Below are positions 1 to 5,455 of a stretch of DNA of 7,603 nt, in pieces. How positions within the stretch are numbered: the first letter of the stretch is position 1; every line of letters begins with the position of its first letter. The notes under the pieces were generated by a model. The model was given only the letters and a program-made list of their open reading frames with translations, had not been told where the DNA came from and did no database searches. This stretch comes from an uncultured Gemmataceae bacterium (GTDB lineage Bacteria > Planctomycetota > Planctomycetia > Gemmatales > Gemmataceae): contig CAKZUU010000100.1 in the NCBI GenBank assembly GCA_937922175.1, forward strand, positions 1-7,603, in the 5' to 3' direction. A program made the position numbers and the translations under genes.

Positions 1-350
1 CCATATTCTCGCAACGCTGACGCGGCCGTCATCATCCATCCGGTCGCTTGCAAAAGAAACGCCCGCTGGGTTTCATCAAAGTTCTTGATCACGTAGAACA
101 GAGAGTAGCACGGCACTAGAAGGCAGAGCGTTCCTTCCGTGGGGTCGTCGGTAAATGCGACGACGATCAGCCAGATACTCCCCGCAATTCCGATCGTCGA
201 TCCCAAGATATGGGCCACGACCACGGCACGGGGATCCCAGATCGACGCGATCCACAATCCCCCCAGGGAAAACCAGATCACGCCCATCGCCACCCAATAG
301 GGATCGATCGATAATCTGCGCGCCTTTCGCTGGGGTCTGGCGCTCAACAT
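1..350 (-). CDS. Multi-pass membrane protein, N-terminal part only (runs off the left edge)
   Basis: Reading the minus strand leftwards from 350 gives an open frame with no stop before the window edge, so only about 116 N-terminal residues are present. A basic N-terminus (MLSARPQRKARR) is followed by three hydrophobic stretches: around VAMGVIWFSLGGLWIAS, then LGSTIGIAGSIWLIVVAF, then TLCLLVPCYSLFYVIKNFDE. The last piece, with VPCYSLFYVI followed by a charged N/D/E segment, resembles a recurrent planctomycete inner-membrane protein pattern that I know only as uncharacterised. I chose the ATG at 348-350 because AGGTG lies about 5 nt upstream and because it leaves about 80 nt for divergent promoters. 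An in-frame ATG at 390-392 would add 14 residues (MDADPQLTMFAGVL) and is a real alternative. Function unknown. The reading frame is convincing; the exact start is not. Confidence 0.72.
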   Translation of the reverse strand, partial: MLSARPQRKARRLSIDPYWVAMGVIWFSLGGLWIASIWDPRAVVVAHILGSTIGIAGSIWLIVVAFTDDPTEGTLCLLVPCYSLFYVIKNFDETQRAFLLQATGWMMTAASALREY

Positions 351-430
351 CAGCACACCTGCAAACATCGTCAACTGCGGATCAGCATCCATCGCGCCGA
401 CACCGCCGACGCGGATGAACGGCGAGAACA

Positions 431-595
431 ATGGACGGCGGGCGTGAGAACCGAATTCTTGGCGCCGTCGCCTTTGTCATTCTGCCCGCCATCATTTTGT
501 TCGAGAAGTCGGAGGAGACGCGGAGAATCTTGACTTGGATCGGAGAATCACCGAAACTGAGCGGCGGACCCAGTGTCACCGTTCGGACGATCTGA
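431..595 (+). CDS. Candidate 54-residue single-span membrane protein
   Basis: A short open frame starts at ATG 431. An in-frame TGA at 416-418 shortly upstream rules out any longer form, and it ends at TGA 593-595. The product begins with a polar, basic head (MDGGRENR). A hydrophobic helix of about 16 residues follows (ILGAVAFVILPAIILF), then a charged EKSEETRR segment and a polar tail, typical of a small membrane-anchored peptide. Third codon positions are mainly G/C. The stop lies 8 nt before the start of the FHA/kinase-like gene, so the two would be co-transcribed and perhaps translationally coupled. The ribosome site is weak (GGCGAG, 4 nt before the start). I do not recognise a family, and chance cannot be excluded at this length. 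An anchor or partner role for the soluble downstream protein is inference. Confidence 0.45.
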   Translation: MDGGRENRILGAVAFVILPAIILFEKSEETRRILTWIGESPKLSGGPSVTVRTI

Positions 596-603
596 GATGC
601 CCC

Positions 604-2205
604 ATGTCCATCTACCGACTTGAATTCCGTGGTGAGCAGCAACGACAATTCGTGCTGGAGATCGACGGCGAGCGTATCACGATAGCTTCAAAAGAGGGAA
701 CCTGGCAACTCCAACCGGCCGACGTTCGGCAACTTCGATTGATGCTGTACATCGAAACGAATGAACTCCATATGGTCGGCGACGACGGCGATCGTCGAGC
801 GGTCGATCTGGGCGAGGTCGTATCGATCGCTGGTGGCACAATGGTCCTACAGCCCGTGGACGAAACCGAGTTGGCCACTCTTCTTGCCCCGCGCCAGAAA
901 CGCCGCTTGCTCGCCATCGCTGGTCCCGAGGATGGCCGAGGTTTTCCCCTGCCGGAAAGCGGAGTCGTGGCCATTGGCAAGGACGCCAAGAAAGCCGACA
1001 TCATCCTTCGCGGCATGGATGTGGAACGGTTGCACTGCACTTTGAAAATCGACGGCCCGCGAATCGAGGTCGTGGATGAGGGATCGCTCACGACGCAGGT
1101 GAACGGCCGACGGGTCTCACGACATGAGCTAAAAGCCGGCGATGTTTTACGGATCGGCCCCCATCAATTGCGTCTCGAAGCGGTGGGCTGGGATGAAGAA
1201 TTCCCCACGCCTGGCATCCCGAAGCGAACCTCGCCACTGGAAGATGTCGAAGAGGAGGGGGACAAGCTCCGGCCCCTGCCGCCTCTACCCGCGGATGCAA
1301 GTGAACCAGCGAAAGCCCTTTACGCGCAGTTGGAGCAGTTACCGGAGCTGGCCGGTGAAACTCTGGGACATTACAAATTGCAGGAGTGCTTGGGGCGAGG
1401 TTTCGCCGGCGTTGTATTTCGCGCGGTACACGCAACGACGGAGCAAGAGGCAGCCTTGAAAGTGCTGGCCCCGCCCTTCCCCGATGGTCCGGCGGAATTA
1501 CAGCAGTTCACCACCGTCATCAAAGCGCTGCTTCCCCTCCGACATCCCAAAATTGTCGCCGTGCTGGCAGCAGGGAAAAATGCACCTTACACCTGGGTGG
1601 CACGGGAATATGTGCAGGGGGAAAGTTTGGCCCGCGCCATCCGTCGCCGAGTGCTTGACCACGACTCAGACCCCGAATTCGGCATTCGAGTCGCACTCGA
1701 CATCGCTGAAGCGCTGGATTTCGCCCGGCAGCACCGACTGCGACACGGAGCGATTAACCCCGCGACGATTTTGTTGACAGAAGGCGATCGTATCGCCAAG
1801 TTGGCCGATCTGGGGTTGGTCGCTGCGTTGGACGGGAGCCACCTCGTCCAAGCCATGCAGGAGATACGAACCGCCAACGAGGTCGTTTATTTAGCACCCG
1901 AACAGGTGACCCCCGGAGCGTTTGTGGATGAATCGGCCGATCTGTATGCCTTAGGAGCTGTCTTTTATACGGCGTTGGCGGGAAAGCCTCCGGTGACCGG
2001 TCAGAACACTGCCGACTTGATGGACACGATTCGATCCGGGGTCCGGCCGCCCCGACTCTCCGAACTGAACCCTGAAGTGGACGACGATTTAGAACGAGTC
2101 GTTCTGAAACTGATGGCCCGACTGCCGGAAGACCGATACCAAAGCCCCGCGGAACTGTTGAGCGAACTGCGTCCCATTGCCGAAGAGTGGGACATCGAAC
2201 GCTAA
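604..2205 (+). CDS. FHA-domain protein with a degenerate Ser/Thr kinase domain (probable pseudokinase)
   Basis: The 533-residue product has no signal peptide or membrane span, so it is probably cytoplasmic. Residues 1-95 form a beta-rich domain I do not recognise. Residues about 100-194 are an FHA (phosphothreonine-binding) domain, with VVAIGKDAKKADIIL, then VERLHCTL in place of the usual SRxHA, and a VNG turn. An acidic, proline-rich linker follows (195-250). A kinase fold runs from about 254 to 530. The glycine loop (GRGFAGVV, from 264), ALKVL with Lys286, DLG at 402-404, APE at 431-433 and DLYALG at 446-451 are kept. The HRDxKxxN loop reads HGAINPAT (381-388), losing the catalytic Asp, the Lys and the metal-binding Asn; the alpha-C Glu position aligns to Val. 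ATP binding may survive but phosphotransfer is unlikely. I chose ATG 604 because the folded N-terminus begins there; the in-frame extension to 535 is low-complexity and overlaps the preceding small ORF. Confidence 0.9.
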   Translation: MSIYRLEFRGEQQRQFVLEIDGERITIASKEGTWQLQPADVRQLRLMLYIETNELHMVGDDGDRRAVDLGEVVSIAGGTMVLQPVDETELATLLAPRQKRRLLAIAGPEDGRGFPLPESGVVAIGKDAKKADIILRGMDVERLHCTLKIDGPRIEVVDEGSLTTQVNGRRVSRHELKAGDVLRIGPHQLRLEAVGWDEEFPTPGIPKRTSPLEDVEEEGDKLRPLPPLPADASEPAKALYAQLEQLPELAGETLGHYKLQECLGRGFAGVVFRAVHATTEQEAALKVLAPPFPDGPAELQQFTTVIKALLPLRHPKIVAVLAAGKNAPYTWVAREYVQGESLARAIRRRVLDHDSDPEFGIRVALDIAEALDFARQHRLRHGAINPATILLTEGDRIAKLADLGLVAALDGSHLVQAMQEIRTANEVVYLAPEQVTPGAFVDESADLYALGAVFYTALAGKPPVTGQNTADLMDTIRSGVRPPRLSELNPEVDDDLERVVLKLMARLPEDRYQSPAELLSELRPIAEEWDIER

Positions 2206-2242
2206 TTGTTGCCCGCACCGCGATCGGTTGTCCAAAACACGA

Positions 2243-2277
2243 CCGGGGCGCCGGAGTCAATGGCCCCTGCGCCCCGG
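2243..2277. terminator. GC-rich hairpin between convergent genes, probable terminator
   Basis: CCGGGGCG (2243-2250) pairs perfectly with CGCCCCGG (2270-2277) around a 19-nt loop that can pair further in part. It lies in the 97-nt gap between the ends of two convergent genes, where a two-way terminator is expected. No T-run follows on the plus strand. On the minus strand the stem is followed shortly by GTGTTTTGG, a weak T-stretch, so it fits the minus-strand gene better. Confidence 0.45.
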
Positions 2278-2302
2278 GAGGGAGGAAGTTGATCGGGTAA
2301 AA

Positions 2303-3772
2303 TTAGGGCACGATCATGCCATGATTTTCAAAGAGCACTTCCAAAATGCCGTGGAAGACAGTCGGGATACCGTCGATTTCAAACGACTTGGTCCCACCTT
2401 GATAGTGACCGAAGTTGACGTAGACGTCCCCGAAGAAGTTGGGCACCAGGAAGTTCACGGTGTTCGTACCGCCGCCAAAGACGACGATCACTTTGTTGAC
2501 ATTCGGATCCTCGACGTTGAAGGTCTGATTGATCCCGTCGCTGCGGAACATGAAGCGATGGCCGACCGTCACGTTGCCATTGAGAATGTTGATCGCGCCA
2601 GGTGCCAAGGCATCGCCGCCCAGGGTTGTTCCGGCACCCGCACAAACAATGTAGAAATGCCCGCCCACCTGGAGCGACGAATCTTGAAGATAACTGCCGA
2701 CAAAGTTGTTCCCGGGTCCGAGGTGAACGACGAGGTTGCCGCCAACAAGTGCCGTGCCGACAGGATTAAATGGATCGCCGACTAATCCTGAGGTGTCGCC
2801 GAAGACCTGGTCATCGCCCCCCTTCAGATCAACAAACACGTTGCCACCGACCACGGAGCCGCTGTCCAAGAAGAAACGATCGATGGCGTTCCCTCCGATG
2901 AAGGTGACGTTACCACCGATCTTAGCTCCGAAGCCCAAACCATTACCCAACGCGAGCGAACCAATGCCGCTACCGCCGTACACCGTCAAATTTCGGCCGA
3001 TATATACATCTTCGACGGCACCGCCCGGGTCACCGGGTAAGTTCAATTCGTCACGCCCCGTGCCTCCGTAGTAGATGAAATCTCGGGATACCTTTGAGCC
3101 GGAGAAGAAAAAGACGAGATTCCCCGGACCTGCAAGGGGGTTCACCCGCGTGTCGAAGTTGTGCTGCCGGTTGTCCACGATGACGCTTGTGAGATTGACC
3201 TTACGCGTGTTGTCGTCCTCTTTACCGAGTTGGAGCCGTTGAACATTGCGGACGTACAACGGACCGGAGATAAAGCAAGCTTCCAGGTCCAACGTTTCCG
3301 CCCCTCGCCCCGGAACTCCCGACACGGCAACGTAGGGCCCCGTGAAGTGAATGTTGTAAAGCTCGATGTCCTCCTCGATCCCGTTAGGGATGATGTGGTT
3401 TTTTCCAGTAAAAATGTTGACCGGACCCCGAATTTTCGCGCCGAGTGTGCTATTTTTTGTAGTGAAAGTGTCGTTGCCATCCCCAAGATGCACTCGAAGG
3501 TAACCCGGCAACGCGGTCTTCACAGCGAGATCAACCGTGTCGTTGGCGTTTCCCATCTGGATGTTGATGTTGCGAGCGGCGAAGGTGCCCTTGAAGGCCG
3601 CATTGACGGTGACATCAAACTGTCCCGGGGCGTTCTCCACCAGAACGACGCCATTCGGAGTGTTGTCGCCTCGAATGAATAATGTACCGGCCACCGATTT
3701 CACGGTTGCGTCAGGAGTCTCTCGAGGCTCCAAAATTTCAAGCTGGAAATTGGCGGATGGACGGTGGCTCAT
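2303..3772 (-). CDS. Secreted or surface beta-repeat protein with planctomycete LEPR-type N-terminus
   Basis: A 489-residue protein whose start, ATG at 3770-3772, is followed by LEILEPRETP at residues 11-20. This is the 'LExLExR..P' signature at the N-terminus of many large planctomycete exported proteins. No classical hydrophobic Sec signal is visible. The rest is rich in Gly, Asn, Asp and Val, with loose repeats of the form VGGN-hydrophobic-V-x-x-G-x-G near residues 286-294, 308-316, 342-350 and 369-377. A related module is at 258-268, and RTX-like GGDDQVFG is at 318-325. Short beta-strands with turns suggest a beta-helix or RTX-like solenoid, possibly calcium-binding. No catalytic motif was seen. 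GGAG (complement of 3783-3786) lies 10 nt upstream of the start. The gene stands alone on its strand and converges on the FHA gene. A structural or adhesive cell-surface role is inferred from family habit. Confidence 0.85.
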   Translation of the reverse strand: MSHRPSANFQLEILEPRETPDATVKSVAGTLFIRGDNTPNGVVLVENAPGQFDVTVNAAFKGTFAARNINIQMGNANDTVDLAVKTALPGYLRVHLGDGNDTFTTKNSTLGAKIRGPVNIFTGKNHIIPNGIEEDIELYNIHFTGPYVAVSGVPGRGAETLDLEACFISGPLYVRNVQRLQLGKEDDNTRKVNLTSVIVDNRQHNFDTRVNPLAGPGNLVFFFSGSKVSRDFIYYGGTGRDELNLPGDPGGAVEDVYIGRNLTVYGGSGIGSLALGNGLGFGAKIGGNVTFIGGNAIDRFFLDSGSVVGGNVFVDLKGGDDQVFGDTSGLVGDPFNPVGTALVGGNLVVHLGPGNNFVGSYLQDSSLQVGGHFYIVCAGAGTTLGGDALAPGAINILNGNVTVGHRFMFRSDGINQTFNVEDPNVNKVIVVFGGGTNTVNFLVPNFFGDVYVNFGHYQGGTKSFEIDGIPTVFHGILEVLFENHGMIVP

Positions 3773-3854
3773 GCTACTTGAACTCCAAGGAGGAACCAGA
3801 GAACGACAAAAAACCCATTGAACCTACCAGGACGAACAAGGGACACCACATACC

Positions 3855-4010
3855 ATGCGGCTCCCTGAATACGGACGAACACCGCCGCCGCCCGAAGACG
3901 AACAATTGGGCAGCACAGACTCCTCACCCCCTCGGGCAGGTCCAGATCAAACCCTGCTCGACGATCCGACCCACCTGCGCGTCGCGGGGAGGCTTTGGCT
4001 GTTCCGCTAA
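3855..4010 (+). CDS. Candidate 51-residue acidic, proline-rich small protein or gene remnant
   Basis: ATG 3855 opens a frame of 51 codons ending at TAA 4008-4010. The product starts MRLPEYGRTPPPPEDEQLG and ends LRVAGRLWLFR; it is rich in Pro, Asp and Glu, with no membrane span and no family I recognise. AAGGGA lies about 11 nt upstream of the start. After the TAA the same frame stays open to a stop at about 4296-4298, so this could be the broken front of a longer gene, although codon quality falls after about 4110. A strong hairpin starts 13 nt after the stop. It could equally be non-coding. Confidence 0.25.
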   Translation: MRLPEYGRTPPPPEDEQLGSTDSSPPRAGPDQTLLDDPTHLRVAGRLWLFR

Positions 4011-4022
4011 TGGCTGCAAACC

Positions 4023-4054
4023 GCACCGGATCCGACGGTCGCGGATCGCGGTGC
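4023..4054 (+). repeat. Strong imperfect hairpin
   Basis: CACCGGATCCG (4024-4034) pairs with CGGATCGCGGTG (4042-4053), with one bulged G and a 7-nt loop. The flanking G4023-C4054 pair extends the stem to 12 base pairs. No T-run follows, so it is not a standard intrinsic terminator. It begins 13 nt after the stop of the candidate ORF at 3855-4010. It could end that transcript or be part of an untranslated leader. Confidence 0.4.
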
Positions 4055-4055
4055 C

Positions 4056-4074
4056 GTTCCGTACTCTGTTCCGT
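4056..4074. repeat. Short tandem direct repeat GTTCCGT
   Basis: GTTCCGT occurs at 4056-4062 and again at 4068-4074, a 12-nt period, just after the hairpin at 4023-4054. The spacing is close to one helical turn. This could be a binding site or chance. Confidence 0.2.
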
Positions 4075-4389
4075 GCCCTGCCACAGGTGAGGCAGAGTTC
4101 TCCCGCCTCATGCCATTAGACGGAGCTCCGATTTTTCAGTTCCCAACGAGAATACTGTTTAGTCAATTTGCGGCAATTGTGCAAGAGCGAATGTTTAGAA
4201 AAAAGAGACAGGTTGCGCCGGCGGATAAAAGCTTTTGGCACGAGAGCCGTCACCGCTGCACGAGGTCGGTTCAGTTATTCGCAAACCACTCGGCTTGAAT
4301 TTCCCAGTTCGGCGTGTTGCTCGTTTTCATAGACGAACAAGGAACGCTTCCCGTCGGTCAGCCGGCGAAAAATTTTTTCCGATCAGTTG

Positions 4390-4653
4390 CTAAATTGTCA
4401 TGATCTCAGCCGCGAGAGGCGACGTCGCCTCCATGACTCGGCAGGAATTGAATCCACGGGAAAAACCACTTCGTCGCGAAAAAAATTCGGCCTCCATGAA
4501 CAATTCCTTTACTTCAGCCCATCGGACGATGGCATGCCGAGAGATCCACGGCACGTCGCACCCCCGCTGCACGCAGTGAGCGGCCGAGGATTGTCCGATC
4601 GTGCGATTCAAATACACGGTGGAAGTTTCGAGACCATCAGGCCGGGGTAACAA
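4390..4653 (-). CDS. Doubtful 87-codon open frame, possible small protein or remnant
   Basis: An open minus-strand frame begins at a TTG (4651-4653) and ends at TAG (4390-4392). Its middle looks fairly protein-like: VYLNRTIGQSSAAHCVQ, then a PWISRHAIVRWAEVKELF stretch that could form helices. The end is unlike a folded domain and contains two copies of a MEA tripeptide encoded by a 10-bp repeat. The start codon is poor, no ribosome site is evident, and the opposite strand is open over the same span. I recognise no family. It is kept as a low-confidence candidate because it is the longest fairly plausible minus-strand frame in the gap. Confidence 0.15.
   Translation of the reverse strand: MLPRPDGLETSTVYLNRTIGQSSAAHCVQRGCDVPWISRHAIVRWAEVKELFMEAEFFSRRSGFSRGFNSCRVMEATSPLAAEIMTI
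4397..4437. promoter_or_regulatory. Perfect 16-bp palindrome with outer inverted repeats
   Basis: GAGGCGACGTCGCCTC at 4416-4431 is an exact palindrome. It is flanked by a second matching pair, GTCATG at 4397-4402 and CATGAC at 4432-4437, placed asymmetrically (13 nt on the left, none on the right). It lies about 400 nt upstream of the sigma-factor gene in otherwise non-coding DNA. A dimeric regulator site is the simplest reading. As RNA it would fold into a hairpin with a 6-bp stem and ACGT loop. Confidence 0.35.
4427..4499. repeat. Direct repeat GCCTCCATGA, two copies 63 bp apart
   Basis: The 10-mer GCCTCCATGA is found at 4427-4436 and 4490-4499. The first copy overlaps the right arm of the 16-bp palindrome. 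The 63-bp period is a multiple of three and close to six helical turns. It could be a paired regulator site or a duplicated remnant. Confidence 0.3.
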
Positions 4654-4840
4654 TTGTCAATCACATGATCGTCTTCCATGGGAATCTTGTCCGCGGTTCC
4701 GAAGATGAGCGGAGGGACCACACATGGAGATCCATCGCAGACACCGAGTTAGAATGGGAAAATCGCTGGCGTACGCGGCGGTGTCGCTCGGATTCATCCG
4801 ACCTGATCATCAGATGACCATCGATAGGGAATGCTCGCCC

Positions 4841-5455
4841 ATGGTCGCCGACCCGCAAACACTCCTGGATCGGGCACGCACCGGTGACGGAGAGGCGTTG
4901 GGCCGATTACTGGACCTCTACCGTCAATACTTAGGATTGTTGGCGCGGATGCAAATCGGCCGGCGTCTCCAGGGCAAATTGGACGCCTCGGACCTGGTCC
5001 AAGAAGCGTTCTTAGACGCGCACCGCCATTTTGCCGACTTTCGCGGGACCAACGAGAGCCAACTGCTTCGATGGCTGCGGCGAATTCTGGCGGCCAAGAT
5101 TACTGACCAATGGCGGCGTTATCTGGGGGCCAAACAACGGGACGTGCGGCAGGAACAAGCCGTGGTGGCGGATCTCGATCGTTCGTCGGCTCTGTTGACA
5201 GTCGGGTTGGCGGCCTCGGTCTCCTCACCCAGCCAGCAAGCGTCGAGTCGGGAACAGGCCGTTCTACTGGCCGATGCACTTAGTCGCCTGCCGGACCATT
5301 ACCGTGATGTCTTGATTTTGCGTCATCTGGAGGGGTTGCCCTTCCCCCAAGTGGCAAGTCGAATGGGACGCAGCGTCGACAGTGTCGAGAAGCTCTGGCT
5401 CCGGGCTTTGGGTCGATTACGGGAGTTGATGGGAGCGGCTCATGAATCCACGTGA
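4841..5455 (+). CDS. ECF-type RNA polymerase sigma factor, planctomycete-specific subfamily
   Basis: A 204-residue group-4 (ECF) sigma factor that would direct RNA polymerase to a dedicated promoter set. Region 2 includes the DASDLVQEAFLDAHRHFADF block (from residue 48) and RWLRRILAAKITDQWRRYLG. Region 4 starts around PDHYRDVLILRHLEGL (from residue 151), and its helix-turn-helix follows at FPQVASRMGRSVDSVEKLWLRA. No region 3 is present, as expected for ECF factors. The opening DPQTLLDRARTGDGEALGRLLDLY is characteristic of planctomycete sigma factors paired with Ser/Thr kinases. I chose ATG 4841 because family homology starts there and AGGGA lies 10 nt upstream. An in-frame ATG at 4814 would add nine residues, and the frame is open back to 4724. 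No anti-sigma gene is adjacent; the overlapping kinase is the likely controller. No self-promoter could be identified with confidence. Confidence 0.95.
   Translation: MVADPQTLLDRARTGDGEALGRLLDLYRQYLGLLARMQIGRRLQGKLDASDLVQEAFLDAHRHFADFRGTNESQLLRWLRRILAAKITDQWRRYLGAKQRDVRQEQAVVADLDRSSALLTVGLAASVSSPSQQASSREQAVLLADALSRLPDHYRDVLILRHLEGLPFPQVASRMGRSVDSVEKLWLRALGRLRELMGAAHEST
5431..5435 (+). promoter_or_regulatory. Ribosome binding site for the kinase gene, inside the sigma gene
   Basis: GGGAG at 5431-5435 lies 6 nt before ATG 5442, within the last codons of the sigma-factor gene. It supports this start and the 14-nt overlap, and fits translational coupling. Confidence 0.6.

Larger units (their letters stand above)
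3773..4840. other. About 1.07 kb without a convincing gene
   Basis: This stretch separates the divergent surface-protein gene and sigma-factor gene and must hold both promoters. No frame across it has a recognisable domain. The longer open frames on the two strands between about 4387 and 4653 mirror each other and neither is clearly coding. Base composition becomes AT-richer from about 4130 to 4240 and around 4370-4400, with poly-A/T tracts such as GAAAAATTTTTTC near 4367-4379. I saw no tRNA, transposase remnant or convincing -35/-10 pair. Individual items (small ORFs, hairpin, palindrome) are listed separately. Confidence 0.7.

Noticed and set aside
76..297. Minus-strand 73-codon frame
   Set aside because: It lies in another frame of the same strand over the membrane-protein gene at the left edge, and its product is Arg/Gly-rich with no domain, unlike the clear hydrophobic helices of the overlapping frame.
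382..648. Minus-strand 88-codon frame opposite the small membrane ORF and the FHA gene start
   Set aside because: Its Arg/Ser/Pro-rich product has no domain pattern and lies antisense to better-supported coding DNA.
1754..2260. Minus-strand 168-codon frame antisense to the kinase-like domain
   Set aside because: It mirrors the well-supported kinase-like gene; its product is Arg/Pro-rich and lacks recognisable motifs.
2177..2785. Plus-strand 202-codon frame antisense to the surface-protein gene
   Set aside because: The D/V-rich translation is a shadow of the Gly/Asn/Asp/Val-rich repeats on the other strand, where a family signature and good start are present.
3682..4119. Plus-strand 145-codon frame across the surface-protein start
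   Set aside because: The first part is antisense to a real gene and the rest is low-quality Arg/Pro-rich sequence; a different frame at 3855-4010 looks more protein-like.
4227..4236. AAAAGCTTTT palindrome
   Set aside because: A short, low-complexity palindrome in an AT-richer stretch; chance is a sufficient explanation.
4341..4345. GGAAC as a possible ECF -35 element upstream of the sigma gene
   Set aside because: No fitting -10 element was found at the usual spacing, and it is about 500 nt from the gene, so I do not call a promoter.
4387..4650. Plus-strand 87-codon frame from a TTG
   Set aside because: It mirrors the minus-strand frame over the same bases, has a poor start codon, no ribosome site and no domain pattern.
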